A stretch of 64,000 nt of DNA from Maribacter arenosus (GCF_014610845.1 NZ_JABTCG010000004.1:248001-312000); one strand, 5' to 3'; shown: positions 8,802 through 19,264, numbered from the stretch's first letter. Notes: a model not told the origin generated them from the letters alone. A program made the numbers and translations.

Positions 8802-9944
8802 ATGGCTATCTTAGATAATACCTCCTTACAATTACCAAAAGAAAACCCTGGAGCTGAAGATTTCTTACCGCTGTTGGGAACGGATCATGTAGAACTGTAT
8901 GTGGGTAATGCCAAACAGGCCGCTCATTATTATATATCCGCATGGGGTTTTCAACCCTTGGCCTACGCAGGCTTGGAAACTGGTTTAAAGGACAAGGTTT
9001 CCTACGTTTTACAACAAGATAAAATACGGTTGGTACTTACATCGCCCTTACGATCGGGAGGACCCATCAATAAACATATCGATGCACATGGCGATGGGGT
9101 AAAGGCGATTGCCCTTTGGGTTGATGATGCCACAAAAAGCCATCATGAAACCACCAAACGGGGCGCAGATAGTTATTTGGAACCCAAGACGCTAAAGGAC
9201 AAAGATGGCGAAGTGGTTTTATCCGGCATTCACACCTATGGGGAAACCGTGCATATTTTTGTCGAAAGAAGTAATTACAATGGCGTCTTTTTGCCCGGAT
9301 ACATTAGTTGGAACCCACATTATAAAGCGCCTGAGGTAGGCCTAAAATATATTGACCATATGGTCGGGAATGTAGGGTGGAACGAAATGGACAAATGGTG
9401 TCGGTTTTATGAAAAGGTAATGGGCTTTGCCCAATTAATCTCTTTCGATGATAAGGATATTTCGACCGAATACACGGCATTGATGAGTAAAGTTATGAGC
9501 AATGGCAATGGAAGGATCAAGTTTCCCATAAATGAACCGGCAGAAGGCAGAAAAAAGTCGCAAATAGAGGAATATATAGAATTTTATAATGGGGCAGGAG
9601 TTCAACATATGGCAATGGCTACCGATAATATAATCGAAACCGTTACCGCGCTTAAAAATCGGGGAATTGAATTCTTAACCGTACCGGCCAGTTATTATGA
9701 AGATGTGTTGGATCGGGTCGGCGAAATCGACGAAGATCTTATGCCCTTAAAAGAGTTGAGTATACTTATAGATAGGGATGATGAGGGGTATTTACTGCAA
9801 ATATTCACAAAACCCATATTGGATCGACCTACGATGTTCATCGAAATTATACAAAGAAAAGGGGCCAAGTCATTTGGGAAAGGAAATTTTAAAGCATTAT
9901 TCGAAGCCATAGAAAGAGAACAGGAATCACGGGGAACGCTTTAA
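8802..9944 (+). CDS. hppD: 4-hydroxyphenylpyruvate dioxygenase
   Basis: Fe(II) enzyme that turns 4-hydroxyphenylpyruvate into homogentisate in tyrosine catabolism. The 380 residues form two vicinal-oxygen-chelate domains; the iron ligands are visible in the second as His186 (YIDHMVGNV), His269 (GVQHMAMAT) and Glu348 (FIEIIQR), and the C-terminal lid GAKSFGKGNFKALFEAIE is present. Length and motifs are canonical. Homogentisate dioxygenase is not in the window. The gene stands alone, with a structured 3' region and a terminator before the DUF3108 gene. Confidence 0.97.
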   Translation: MAILDNTSLQLPKENPGAEDFLPLLGTDHVELYVGNAKQAAHYYISAWGFQPLAYAGLETGLKDKVSYVLQQDKIRLVLTSPLRSGGPINKHIDAHGDGVKAIALWVDDATKSHHETTKRGADSYLEPKTLKDKDGEVVLSGIHTYGETVHIFVERSNYNGVFLPGYISWNPHYKAPEVGLKYIDHMVGNVGWNEMDKWCRFYEKVMGFAQLISFDDKDISTEYTALMSKVMSNGNGRIKFPINEPAEGRKKSQIEEYIEFYNGAGVQHMAMATDNIIETVTALKNRGIEFLTVPASYYEDVLDRVGEIDEDLMPLKELSILIDRDDEGYLLQIFTKPILDRPTMFIEIIQRKGAKSFGKGNFKALFEAIEREQESRGTL

Positions 9945-9990
9945 ACATGGGGCATTTTTTCTTAAGGATTTGCTAATTTTCACTAGGCAT

Positions 9991-10090
9991 CCCTTAATAA
10001 GTGTTAAGGGTTTAGTTAAAGTACGTTAAAAGGGTTTTCCAGACCATTGGTATGTATTAAATTTACTCAAGTAAGGGGTGGTTCCCTTAC
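9991..10090 (+). other. Two phased hairpins between hppD and a terminator
   Basis: The 314-bp gap after hppD has no gene. It holds a perfect 7-bp stem at 9991-10010 (CCCTTAA/TTAAGGG), a second perfect 7-bp stem at 10071-10090 (GTAAGGG/CCCTTAC), and the strong terminator at 10141. This could be a folded hppD 3' UTR or a small RNA; the sequence alone does not decide. Confidence 0.4.
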
Positions 10091-10140
10091 AACTTTAAGT
10101 ATTGGTTTTTCATAATTTAAAGTTTGGTTGGTTATTTAGG

Positions 10141-10172
10141 AAAAGCCCAGTTGTTAGACTGGGCTTTTTTTT
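10141..10172 (+). terminator. Rho-independent terminator
   Basis: An 11-bp perfect stem (10141-10151 with 10158-10168, core AGCCCAGT/ACTGGGCT) with a 6-nt loop and a run of T. It ends the hppD transcript or a small RNA starting in the gap. The A tract on the left means it could also work on the other strand. Confidence 0.9.
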
Positions 10173-10258
10173 TACACAATACTTTGGAATAAAAATTGTT
10201 TAAGTAATTGTAAATTTTAAAATAGATTGATTCTCTTTTATTAGTTTTACTCTTAGGT

Positions 10259-11038
10259 ATGAGGTTATCGATTACAACATTGTTTCTGATCATGGTGCTT
10301 GGCGTTAATGCCCAAAACGGTGATTCGGTCTTTGAACCAGGCGAATGGTTGAAGTTTCGAATGCACTATGGTTGGTTGAATGCGAGCTATGCCACCTTAC
10401 AAGTAAATTCGGCCAATATTGATGGAAAACAGGTATATCATGTCGTAGGTACAGGCAAGACCACTGGCTTTGCAAGTATCTTTTTTAAGGTTGATGATAG
10501 GTATGAGAGTTATTTTGATAAAAAAGATGGAAAGCCTTATCGATTTGTACGTAAAATAGATGAAGGAGGTTATACCAAGGACGTTGAAATCAATTTTTAC
10601 CATGAAAAGGATAAAGCCGTCCTTAATGACAAAAAAAACAAGAAAAAGATTAATTTTGCACTGCAAGATAGCATTCAGGACCTTATTTCCGCCTTTTATT
10701 ATCTAAGGAACAATTATGAACCTGAGGATTTGGTGAAAGGGGAAGCCATAACTTTGAAATTACTATACGATGATGATGGTATTTTCAATTTTAAACTCAA
10801 GTATTTGGGCGCTGAGGTAATCAAGACCAAATATGGTATGGTTGAATGTTATAAATTTAGACCATTGGTGCAATCCGGAAGGGTGTTCAAGGAACAGGAA
10901 AGCCTTACACTATGGGTTTCCAAAGATAAAAATAGGATACCTATACGTATTAAGGCCGACTTGGCCGTAGGCTCAATAAAGGCCGATTTGGATGGGTTTA
11001 ATGGACTAAAGCACCAGTTTAAAATACTAATGGATTGA
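10259..11038 (+). CDS. DUF3108 domain protein, exported
   Basis: A 259-residue protein with a signal peptide (residues 1-18, ending VNAQ). After it comes the DUF3108 pattern: FEPGEWLKFRMHYGWLNASY, where such proteins begin their beta-rich lipid-binding-like fold, and later LRNNYEPEDL and TLWVSKDKNRIPIRIKAD. The family is periplasmic in Gram-negative bacteria, of unknown function. It lies 7 bp before the tryptophan dioxygenase gene and probably starts an operon that runs to pgi. Confidence 0.87.
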   Translation: MRLSITTLFLIMVLGVNAQNGDSVFEPGEWLKFRMHYGWLNASYATLQVNSANIDGKQVYHVVGTGKTTGFASIFFKVDDRYESYFDKKDGKPYRFVRKIDEGGYTKDVEINFYHEKDKAVLNDKKNKKKINFALQDSIQDLISAFYYLRNNYEPEDLVKGEAITLKLLYDDDGIFNFKLKYLGAEVIKTKYGMVECYKFRPLVQSGRVFKEQESLTLWVSKDKNRIPIRIKADLAVGSIKADLDGFNGLKHQFKILMD

Positions 11039-11045
11039 CTTCACC

Positions 11046-12023
11046 ATGGAGAATAAAGATCAGATTGAATCCCAGATAGTAAAACTACAAGAAAAATATA
11101 AGGATTCTGGCCAAGATCTAAGCTCCTATTTAGACGGATTGCTTTATCAACGTTATCTTACCTATTGGGATTATATTCACCTAGATACACTATTAAGCCT
11201 TCAAGTACCACGTACCTATTTCCCCGATGAGGAAATCTTTATCATGTACCACCAAATAACCGAATTGTACTTTAAGCTCATACTTCATGAACTAAAGCAA
11301 TTCGTGGACCATAAAGCACAGGAGGTCGAATTCTATATTGAAAAGGCCAGGCGCATCAATAGTTATTTTGAAACCTTGATTTCTTCCTTTAGTATAATGA
11401 TTAAGGGTATGGAGCGTGAACAGTTTCTAAAGTACAGGATGGCGCTGTTGCCTGCAAGCGGATTTCAATCGGTCCAGTACCGGATGATCGAAGTATATGC
11501 AACACCACTTGAGAATTTGGTGCACTTTGATGAGCGCAAACAATTTTCATCAAAAAATGCCATTGAGGAGCTCTACGAACATATCTATTGGAAAAAAGGA
11601 GCCACAGATATTTCCACAGGGGAAAAAACCTTGACCCTAAAACAATTTGAGTATAGGTACACACCCAGATTAATTCGAATTGCAAAACAAGTGAAAAACA
11701 ACACTATATACCATAAATATTTAGGGTTACCGGAAGATAAAAGGAATAATAAAATACTCATCCAAGCGTTAAGAACATTGGATATCAATGCGAACATAAA
11801 TTGGCCGTTGGTACATATGGGTTCTGCCCATAGGTATTTAGGAAGGGAAAGCGGGCAGGTTGCGGCCACAGGGGGCACGAATTGGAAGGAATATTTGCCG
11901 CCAAGTTTTCAAAAAGTCGTATTTTTTCCAGAAATCTATTCAAAAGAAGAGTTGAACGACTGGGGGAAACAATGGGTTGACCATATGTTTAATCCAGATA
12001 AAATAAATAAAGGCAATGCATAA
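11046..12023 (+). CDS. kynA: Tryptophan 2,3-dioxygenase
   Basis: Haem enzyme that opens the indole ring of L-tryptophan to N-formylkynurenine, the first step of the kynurenine route. The 325 residues have the family blocks LTYWDYIHLDTLLSLQ, EEIFIMYHQITELYFKLI, FQSVQYRMIE and the C-terminal HMGSAHRYLGRESGQVAATGG. The protein is all-helical. It overlaps the M23 peptidase gene by 8 bp (12016-12023). With hppD it suggests aromatic amino acids are used as carbon or nitrogen sources. Confidence 0.95.
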   Translation: MENKDQIESQIVKLQEKYKDSGQDLSSYLDGLLYQRYLTYWDYIHLDTLLSLQVPRTYFPDEEIFIMYHQITELYFKLILHELKQFVDHKAQEVEFYIEKARRINSYFETLISSFSIMIKGMEREQFLKYRMALLPASGFQSVQYRMIEVYATPLENLVHFDERKQFSSKNAIEELYEHIYWKKGATDISTGEKTLTLKQFEYRYTPRLIRIAKQVKNNTIYHKYLGLPEDKRNNKILIQALRTLDINANINWPLVHMGSAHRYLGRESGQVAATGGTNWKEYLPPSFQKVVFFPEIYSKEELNDWGKQWVDHMFNPDKINKGNA

Positions 12024-13296
12024 ATATTGGGGCATTTTTATGGCATTGATCCTACTCGCATCCTGCAAGGAGGATAATGCAAAACCTTCAAACGAAGAAA
12101 ACAAGGATGATTTGGCAGTTGTGTTAGAACCTATTATCGTAAAACGGTATGGTTTTAATTTTGATGATTTTACGGTACAGCACGACACCGTAAGATATGG
12201 TGATAGCTTTGGCGAACTAATGCTGAACAACAAGGTCGACTACCCGAAAATAGCCAAGATCTCCCAAGACTTTAGAGACACCTTTGATGTAAGGAAAATT
12301 CGCGTAGGCAAACCCTATGTTATCCTGAAATCAAAAGACACCACACAACAGGCCCAAGTTTTTATATATGAAAATGATGCCATAAACTATACGGTTGTCG
12401 ATTTACGCGACAGCGTAGTGGCCTACAAGAATAAAAAAGAAGTGAAATATGTGGAGAGGGAAGCCTCCGGAATTATAGAAACCTCTTTGTCAGAGGCAAT
12501 ACTCGAACAAGGTATCGATTATAATGTCACCAATAATCTATCTGAGATCTATGCTTGGACTATCGATTTCTTCAGGCTTCAAAAAGGTGATAAATTCAAG
12601 GTTATTTATAAGGAAAAATATATCAATGATTCTATTTATGCCGGGGCAGAACCTATAGAGGCAGCTTACTTTGAGCATAACGGGAAACCCATATATGCCT
12701 TTGCCTATGAAAATGACTCCCTAAAGAACATCGTTGATTATTTTGATGAAGAGGCCAATAACCTAAGGAGAACATTTCTTAGGGCACCGGTTAAATTCAG
12801 TAGAATATCCTCAAGGTACAATCTTAAAAGACGCATTCGGTATTACGGATACAAATTACGTCCGCATAAAGGCACCGACTATGCCGCACCTATCGGCACA
12901 CCCATTATGGCAACGGCCGATGGTACGGTTACAGAATCAACACGAAAGGGCGGTAATGGTAAATACGTAAAAATAAGGCACAATGGTACCTATTCGACCC
13001 AATACCTTCACATGAAAAAGCAAAATGTGAAAAGAGGTGAATTTGTTCGTCAGGGCGATGTCATTGGTTGGGTGGGCATGACCGGAAATACGGGAGGCCC
13101 ACATGTATGCTACCGTTTTTGGAAGAATGGACGGCAGGTTGATCCACTACGGGAAGAATTGCCGCAAGCAGAACCATTGGCAGAAACATTAAGGCCCGAT
13201 TATTTTGAATTCATTTCCCCTTTAAAGGAACAATTGGATTGTATTGAATATATAGAGAAGCCAAAAGAAGAAGAATTGTTAACACTTAACGAGTAA
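12016..13296 (+). CDS. M23-family peptidoglycan endopeptidase lipoprotein
   Basis: A 426-residue lipoprotein with signal peptide and lipobox (LLASC, Cys17). The C-terminal half is an M23 (LytM) metallopeptidase: zinc ligands in HKGTD, YLHM and GPHVCYRF are all present, so it should be active as a peptidoglycan endopeptidase. The N-terminal part carries LysM/OapA-like beta regions but no clear named domain. It sits between the tryptophan dioxygenase gene (8-bp overlap) and pgi (1 bp apart), so it is in an operon with metabolic genes. A role in cell-wall growth or turnover is inferred. Confidence 0.93.
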   Translation: MHKYWGIFMALILLASCKEDNAKPSNEENKDDLAVVLEPIIVKRYGFNFDDFTVQHDTVRYGDSFGELMLNNKVDYPKIAKISQDFRDTFDVRKIRVGKPYVILKSKDTTQQAQVFIYENDAINYTVVDLRDSVVAYKNKKEVKYVEREASGIIETSLSEAILEQGIDYNVTNNLSEIYAWTIDFFRLQKGDKFKVIYKEKYINDSIYAGAEPIEAAYFEHNGKPIYAFAYENDSLKNIVDYFDEEANNLRRTFLRAPVKFSRISSRYNLKRRIRYYGYKLRPHKGTDYAAPIGTPIMATADGTVTESTRKGGNGKYVKIRHNGTYSTQYLHMKKQNVKRGEFVRQGDVIGWVGMTGNTGGPHVCYRFWKNGRQVDPLREELPQAEPLAETLRPDYFEFISPLKEQLDCIEYIEKPKEEELLTLNE

Positions 13297-13297
13297 T

Positions 13298-14935
13298 ATG
13301 GCATTAGAGAGCACTAACCCCACAAAAACACAAGCTTGGAAAAAACTTGAACAACATTATAAGACCACGAAGGATGTACATTTAAAGGCGTTGTTCGCAG
13401 AGGATGGCGAAAGGGCCAAGGATTTAAGCATACATTGGGATGATTTCTTGTTTGATTTTTCCAAAAACAGGGTAACAAAAGATACCCTTTCCTTATTGTT
13501 GGAGTTGGCCGATGAGGTGAACTTAAAAGATGCCATCACAAAATATTTTGGAGGGGAAGCCATTAACCAAACTGAAAATAGGGCAGTATTACACACTGCA
13601 TTACGGGCGAAGAAAACCGACTCGGTTATTGTAGATGGTGTAAACGCGATCCCTGAGGTCTACAAGGTAAAAGAACATATCAAATCATTTTCAAAGGCCA
13701 TTATTTCAGGCACAAAAAAAGGATATACCGGTAAAGCTTTTACCGATGTTGTCAATATTGGAATTGGAGGTTCTGATCTTGGGCCGGCTATGGTAGTGGA
13801 GGCTTTGCGTTTTTATAAGAATCATCTAAAAACCCATTTTGTAAGTAATGTCGATGGTGACCATGTGCATGAAATTTTAAAAGAGCTGGATCCGGAAACG
13901 ACCTTGTTCGTAGTAGTTTCGAAGACATTTACCACCCAGGAAACCTTGAGTAATGCCACAACAATAAAGAAATGGTTTCTTAAAACCGCAAAACAAGAAG
14001 ATGTAGCCAAACACTTTGCCGCCGTTTCCACGAATACCGAAAAAATAGCGGAGTTCGGAATTGCGGCCGATAATGTCTTTCCTATGTGGGATTGGGTAGG
14101 TGGTCGATTTTCATTATGGAGTGCCGTGGGTATTACCATTGCTTTGGCCGTGGGCTATGAGAATTTCGATGCTCTTTTAAAAGGAGCCAATAGCATGGAT
14201 GACCATTTCAAAACCACTGAATTCGATAGTAATATTCCAGTGATTATGGCATTGTTGAGCATCTGGTACAACAATTTCCATAAGGCCGAAACCGAGGCTA
14301 TTATTCCCTACACCCAATATTTAAGCAGGTTTTCAGCCTATTTACAACAAGGTATTATGGAGAGTAATGGCAAGCGTGTTGATCGTAATGGCAATCCTGT
14401 CGATTACCAAACAGGTACGATAATCTGGGGCGAACCTGGAACCAATGCCCAACATGCCTTTTTTCAATTGATCCATCAGGGAACAAAATTGATACCGGCT
14501 GATTTTATTGGTTTCAAGAAATCGCTACATGGCGATACCGATCACCACAACAAGTTAATGGCCAATTTTTTTGCACAGACCGAAGCCCTTATGAATGGTA
14601 AAACTGGGGATGAGGTGCTCTATGAACTCAAAAAGAAAAACCTGTCCCAAGCTGAAATATCAAATTTACTTCCTTTTAAGATTTTCACGGGAAATAAACC
14701 CACAAATACTTTTTTGATAGATCAACTAACGCCCAAAAGTCTAGGTGCTTTGATCGCGGCCTATGAACACAAGATATTTGTCCAAGGTGTTGTTTGGAAC
14801 ATCTTCAGTTATGACCAATGGGGTGTTGAGCTCGGGAAACAATTGGCAACGAATATACTCAAGGACATAGACGATTCAGGATTGACTGATCACGACTCCT
14901 CTACATTGCGACTTTTGCAATTATTTAAGAAATAA
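13298..14935 (+). CDS. pgi: Glucose-6-phosphate isomerase
   Basis: Cytoplasmic glycolytic enzyme that interconverts glucose 6-phosphate and fructose 6-phosphate. The 545 residues have the family motifs: [12 protein letters not shown], the phosphate-binding [23 protein letters not shown] (signature 1), the catalytic Glu region [15 protein letters not shown], and signature 2 near the end ([18 protein letters not shown]). Length matches the usual bacterial form. It is the last gene of the tightly packed group that begins at the DUF3108 gene. Confidence 0.98.
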   Translation: MALESTNPTKTQAWKKLEQHYKTTKDVHLKALFAEDGERAKDLSIHWDDFLFDFSKNRVTKDTLSLLLELADEVNLKDAITKYFGGEAINQTENRAVLHTALRAKKTDSVIVDGVNAIPEVYKVKEHIKSFSKAIISGTKKGYTGKAFTDVVNIGIGGSDLGPAMVVEALRFYKNHLKTHFVSNVDGDHVHEILKELDPETTLFVVVSKTFTTQETLSNATTIKKWFLKTAKQEDVAKHFAAVSTNTEKIAEFGIAADNVFPMWDWVGGRFSLWSAVGITIALAVGYENFDALLKGANSMDDHFKTTEFDSNIPVIMALLSIWYNNFHKAETEAIIPYTQYLSRFSAYLQQGIMESNGKRVDRNGNPVDYQTGTIIWGEPGTNAQHAFFQLIHQGTKLIPADFIGFKKSLHGDTDHHNKLMANFFAQTEALMNGKTGDEVLYELKKKNLSQAEISNLLPFKIFTGNKPTNTFLIDQLTPKSLGALIAAYEHKIFVQGVVWNIFSYDQWGVELGKQLATNILKDIDDSGLTDHDSSTLRLLQLFKK

Positions 14936-15004
14936 TCCATCTAGTTTTCATTTCTTAATAAAGGTTGATAACTTCTTGTTTATCAGCTGGCATTAGTGTT
15001 TTTT

Positions 15005-15036
15005 TATGTTAATTTTAACAAATTAAATTTAACATA
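15005..15036. promoter_or_regulatory. AT-rich inverted repeat upstream of TonB receptor
   Basis: Two 14-bp arms (15005-15018 and 15023-15036) are inverted copies with one mismatch, separated by 4 bp; the outer core is TATGTTAA/TTTAACATA. It lies about 72 bp before the receptor ATG, in the right place for an operator. The regulator is unknown. Confidence 0.4.
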
Positions 15037-15107
15037 GGCTTAATGTAAGGTCCATTAAAAAAGATCACATTTGCACTTTGTATTAATCCAAATTAAACAC
15101 TCAAAAA

Positions 15108-17789
15108 ATGAAAAAAATGTACATGGCCTTAGCGGCATTTTTAATGACTATTCTGGCATTTTCCCAAGGAACCATTACCGGTACAATTGTGGACGGTGAA
15201 ACTAGCACTCCATTACCGGGTGCAAGTATTGTTGTCAGAGGAACAACTACAGGAGCAACTACGGATTTTGACGGGAATTTTTCCGTGAACATATCTCAAA
15301 GTTCAGGCACATTGGTTATTTCATATATCGGTTATGTTAGCACCAATGTTAAGTTTACAGGTCCTGGAAGCGTCGGAACAATTTCGTTGCAGCCGGATGC
15401 TGAACAATTGGGAGAAGTTGTCGTAGTAGGTTCAGGGATTATTGACCTTGCCAGCGATAGAAGAACACCTATCGCTGTTTCCTCTGTACCTATTAAGATC
15501 ATTCAGGAAAAGATCGGTACCCAAGATGTTACGATGACCTTGGTGAACACGCCTTCTGTATATGTGTCTGGGCAATCAGGTGGGTTCGGAGACACTAACA
15601 TGAGAGTTAGGGGATTTGATCAGGATAATACGGCATACCTATTGAACGGTCAGCCAATTAACGGTATGGAAGATGGTTTAATGTACTGGTCTAACTGGTC
15701 GGGATTAAACGATATCGCGAGCGGGGTTCAGATTCAAAGGGGTCTGGGTTCTTCGAAATTAGCAATTTCCTCTGTTGGAGGTACCGTTAACTTTGTTACC
15801 AAGGCCACGGACATGAATCAAGGTGGGTTTGCTTACACTACCATAGCAAATGACAACTATATTAAAACTTCAGCGGGCTACAATACAGGTATTTCTGAAA
15901 AAGGATGGGGTCTAAGCGTTATGCTTTCTCACTGGCAAGGGGATGGTTATAATGAAGGGAATTTTGGTGAAGGTCAGACCTATTTTATATCTGCAGGGTT
16001 TAGACCTAACGATCAGCACAATTTCAATTTCTTGATCACTGGAGCCCCACAGTTCCATGATCAAAACTTTACGAAATCAATTTCCGACTATTTAGAGTAT
16101 GGTCTGCGTTATAATAATAACTGGGGTACTTATAATGGTCAATATAAAACGGAACGAAGAAACTTTTACCATAAACCTGTGGCTAATTTGAACTGGGATT
16201 GGAACATCAATGAAACTACAGATTTATCAACAGTTCTTTATGCCTCATGGGGTAATGGTGGAGGAACAGGGAATCGTGGAGTTAGGATTAGAACCGACGA
16301 AGGACGTATCGATTATGACGCTATTTACGCCCAAAATGCCGCAGTAACCGATGGTGCCGGTGTTTATTTTGGATCAGAAGACGCCTATGTAACACGTGCC
16401 TCAATGAACCTACATAGCTGGTACGGTTTAATCACCAATTTTGAAAAGCAGCTTACTGATAATCTTAGTTGGAATGTAGGGTTCGATTTAAGGACCTACT
16501 ATGGCAAACACTTTAGGGTGGTCTCTGATTTTCATGGGTTGAATTCATGGACAGAGGATATCCGTTTAAGAGATCAAAACAATAACCATGACACTTACGG
16601 CGGTTTCGGGGAGTATAAATTTGTAACCGCGACAGAAAGTTTTAGACCATCAGGTTGGGCTGCTGCTTTTGATACTTACCCAGAAGATCAGAAAATTGCC
16701 TATAGTAACGATGAGCGAATTTCGTATGGGGGGTTATTTACCCAATTGGAATATTCCACGGATCAAGTATCAGCTTTTTTCCAAGGTTCGGTTTCTAACC
16801 AATATCATCAAAGATTCGATTTCTATCAATATGCCGATCAGTCCTTAATCGATGGTACATCATCACAAAATACAGGGGTACCATTACCTCCGGGAATTAC
16901 CGACGGCGTGGATTCTGAAAAAGTGAATAATTTCGGTTATAATGCCAAGGCAGGGTTTAGTTACAAACCCACTGAGGCACATAGTTTTTATTTTAATACG
17001 GGGTACTATGATCGTCAACCGTACCATGATAACATCTATTTGAATTTTACCAATCAAATTAATCCTTTAACCGAAAATGAAAAGATTTTTGGTTTAGAGG
17101 CCGGTTATGGTTTTAATAGCTCCATTTTCTCTGCGAATGTCAATGTATATAGGACTTCATGGAAAGATAGGGTTGTTACTAGTTCTGATATTGTTGATGA
17201 TGTGGTTACTTTTGAAACTAATTTTGGAACAGAGCAATTGCATAGCGGTGTTGAGTTAGACTTTAAACTAAGACCAGCACCAGGGCTATCCTTTAACGGT
17301 TTTGCATCACTTGGGGATTGGGTATATAAAGGCGAAGCCGTAACCCAGGTTACCGATGAAGACCGTAATGTACTCAGTACCGAAACCAACGATTTTGATG
17401 GTGGTAAAGTAGGTGGTGCTGCCCAACTTTCAGGAGGTCTTGGAGCCACTTATAGGATCAATGATATGTTTTCGGTCGATTCCGATTGGAGATACTATGA
17501 TAAATTGTATGCCGATGTCGGTGCGGTTAAAGAAAATCTTGAATTACCCTCTTATGGACTTTTGGATGCAGGGGTGACCTTTAGGGTTCCTTTGGGTGCG
17601 AACAAGATGAAATCCTTAAAAATTAGGGCTAATATGAACAACGTTCTTGATAAGGAATATCTCTCAAATTTAACTACCGCTAATTTTGTAGAAGCCGGCG
17701 ATGAAACTTATGACGGCATTGCGGTTTCCAATCAAGGTTATTTTGGATGGGGTAGAACTTGGAATGTTACCTTACGATACGATTTCTAA
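15108..17789 (+). CDS. TonB-dependent outer-membrane receptor
   Basis: An 893-residue importer with signal peptide (residues 1-20, ending FSQG), a carboxypeptidase-regulatory-like domain (about 21-95, TITGTIVDGETSTPLPGASI), a plug domain (VRGFDQDNTAYLLNGQPING, about 165-190) and a 22-strand barrel ending in NVTLRYDF. It has the Bacteroidota SusC-like N-terminus but no SusD partner beside it, and it is monocistronic with its own terminator. The substrate is unknown. The upstream region holds an inverted repeat, so expression is probably controlled. Confidence 0.93.
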   Translation: MKKMYMALAAFLMTILAFSQGTITGTIVDGETSTPLPGASIVVRGTTTGATTDFDGNFSVNISQSSGTLVISYIGYVSTNVKFTGPGSVGTISLQPDAEQLGEVVVVGSGIIDLASDRRTPIAVSSVPIKIIQEKIGTQDVTMTLVNTPSVYVSGQSGGFGDTNMRVRGFDQDNTAYLLNGQPINGMEDGLMYWSNWSGLNDIASGVQIQRGLGSSKLAISSVGGTVNFVTKATDMNQGGFAYTTIANDNYIKTSAGYNTGISEKGWGLSVMLSHWQGDGYNEGNFGEGQTYFISAGFRPNDQHNFNFLITGAPQFHDQNFTKSISDYLEYGLRYNNNWGTYNGQYKTERRNFYHKPVANLNWDWNINETTDLSTVLYASWGNGGGTGNRGVRIRTDEGRIDYDAIYAQNAAVTDGAGVYFGSEDAYVTRASMNLHSWYGLITNFEKQLTDNLSWNVGFDLRTYYGKHFRVVSDFHGLNSWTEDIRLRDQNNNHDTYGGFGEYKFVTATESFRPSGWAAAFDTYPEDQKIAYSNDERISYGGLFTQLEYSTDQVSAFFQGSVSNQYHQRFDFYQYADQSLIDGTSSQNTGVPLPPGITDGVDSEKVNNFGYNAKAGFSYKPTEAHSFYFNTGYYDRQPYHDNIYLNFTNQINPLTENEKIFGLEAGYGFNSSIFSANVNVYRTSWKDRVVTSSDIVDDVVTFETNFGTEQLHSGVELDFKLRPAPGLSFNGFASLGDWVYKGEAVTQVTDEDRNVLSTETNDFDGGKVGGAAQLSGGLGATYRINDMFSVDSDWRYYDKLYADVGAVKENLELPSYGLLDAGVTFRVPLGANKMKSLKIRANMNNVLDKEYLSNLTTANFVEAGDETYDGIAVSNQGYFGWGRTWNVTLRYDF

Positions 17790-17818
17790 TGTAAGAGATT
17801 AAATATAGGATTTGAAAG

Positions 17819-17847
17819 AACCCCGACGTTATCGTCGGGGTTTTTTT
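17819..17847 (+). terminator. Rho-independent terminator
   Basis: A perfect 10-bp stem (AACCCCGACG, 17819-17828, with CGTCGGGGTT, 17833-17842), TTAT loop and T tract. It closes the TonB receptor gene. Confidence 0.95.
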
Positions 17848-17918
17848 ATACCTAAAAGTCACTGATTTTTGATAGGCTTAAAGAATTCATCTAAATATCA
17901 TAACCTGATACCTAAGAA

Positions 17919-18410
17919 TTATTTGCCAATGTTTTTCTTAACCGTTTCCTTTCTTGAAAGTAAAAGGGGTAAAGACACGCCTATGGTAATGGAAATAAGA
18001 ATGAACAACATGGTAAAACCATTAAAGAATATGGCATCGATCAATACAACCCTTTCAGGATTCCCTTTTTCCATAAAAGTAAAGTTCATTATAGACAACA
18101 TGGTTTCATAGGCATAGTACCCCGGAATCATCGGGATAATAGGAGGAATCGAAAAAACGACAGGCGGATGATGCACCTTATGTGCCAATGGACTACTGAT
18201 AATGCCAATAAAACTGGCCGCTATTAAACTTGACAATACGATATTGACCTTAAAATCAATGAGCAGGAATTTTATTAGTCCAGCAGCAAAACCCAAGAAA
18301 AACACTACTAAAATAGTTTTTCGGGGAATATTGAACAATATTCCAAACCCAACAGCCGCAATACCCGACCATATTGATACTTCCAATAATTTAATTATAG
18401 CTTCTTCCAT
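17919..18410 (-). CDS. Threonine/serine exporter, ThrE C-terminal-type subunit
   Basis: A 163-residue membrane protein with about five hydrophobic helices of the ThrE_2 (DUF3815) type, with the typical PPIIPMIPGYYAY stretch. In Corynebacterium ThrE this half is fused to the other; here the two halves are separate genes. I chose the ATG at 18410 over a TTG three bases upstream, because the stop of the partner gene and this ATG share one base (TGATG), which means translational coupling. The two proteins most likely form one exporter of threonine/serine or small organic acids in the inner membrane. Confidence 0.88.
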   Translation of the reverse strand: MEEAIIKLLEVSIWSGIAAVGFGILFNIPRKTILVVFFLGFAAGLIKFLLIDFKVNIVLSSLIAASFIGIISSPLAHKVHHPPVVFSIPPIIPMIPGYYAYETMLSIMNFTFMEKGNPERVVLIDAIFFNGFTMLFILISITIGVSLPLLLSRKETVKKNIGK

Positions 18411-19177
18411 CAATTCAATTGAAATAGTAACATTGCAACGAAAAGGCCTAGCGCAATAGATAGAACGGTCATCGTCCCATTTGCGAATCTCACCATCCCA
18501 TTAAGTATGTTGTTATCTAAAAAATCAGTAAAAGAATTTATGAGGGCCACACCCGGCACTAAAAACAATACTGAGGTGGCCAAGGCAGCTTGTGGGTGCT
18601 CCCCTAAATTGTAAAACACGCCTATTGAAGCTAAAAAGGAGGCACAAAAAGAGGCCAGGAAAGTCGCGATATGACCATTGATTTTTCGGCCATGGGCAGT
18701 TTGAAGAATAAATAGGCCAGATAAGGTACTAATAAATGCTACGAGCATATTGATATAATCCCCCTCGAAAATATTGCAAAACCCAGCTCCAGCAAAACTC
18801 ACGGCTATAAGCACAATATATTTGGGATACCTGGTTCTTGTTTTTATAACGTCAAATTCTTCTTTAATCCGGGTTAGGGTCCAATCATCCCTCAATGCAC
18901 TCCAGCTCGCCTTGCTAATGGCGGAAATTGTAGAAAAATTTATTTGGTACTTAGGTATTTTCTTTACCCTGGTAAATGTTTCCTCGGTTTCAATATCCGT
19001 AACGGTCAAAACCAAGGACATATGGGTAACCATACTATAAGCTTGGCAATTTAAGGCTGAAGCAAATCGGGTAAGACTTAAATTAATCCTGTTTGTATTG
19101 GCTCCAGACACCATTAATAGGGAGGATATATCCAATAAAAGATCTGCGGTTTGTTTAAGCTTGTCCTTGACGTTCAT
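18410..19177 (-). CDS. Threonine/serine exporter, ThrE N-terminal-type subunit
   Basis: A 255-residue membrane protein of the ThrE (DUF1212) family. The first 110 residues are the soluble cytoplasmic part, with LMVSGANTNRI at the start; then about five hydrophobic helices follow. It is the first gene of a two-gene operon, with its stop overlapping the start of the ThrE_2 partner by one base. A perfect -7 promoter element lies upstream at 19197-19204. Substrate specificity is inferred from the family only. Confidence 0.9.
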   Translation of the reverse strand: MNVKDKLKQTADLLLDISSLLMVSGANTNRINLSLTRFASALNCQAYSMVTHMSLVLTVTDIETEETFTRVKKIPKYQINFSTISAISKASWSALRDDWTLTRIKEEFDVIKTRTRYPKYIVLIAVSFAGAGFCNIFEGDYINMLVAFISTLSGLFILQTAHGRKINGHIATFLASFCASFLASIGVFYNLGEHPQAALATSVLFLVPGVALINSFTDFLDNNILNGMVRFANGTMTVLSIALGLFVAMLLFQLN

Positions 19178-19196
19178 CGATAAGCGAAATGAAATG

Positions 19197-19204
19197 CAAA
19201 ATTA
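19197..19204 (-). promoter_or_regulatory. -7 promoter element for the thrE-type operon
   Basis: On the minus strand TAATTTTG matches TAnnTTTG exactly, about 20 bp before the start codon at 19177. Confidence 0.5.
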
Positions 19205-19264
19205 CTGTTTTTGAGGGTTTGCACCATCAGGCACGGTTCTTATTTTTTTATCGTTAAAAAGTAG

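Noticed and set aside
17869-18111. Plus-strand frame opposite the ThrE_2 gene
   Set aside because: Shadow of a clearly recognised membrane protein gene; no motif of its own.
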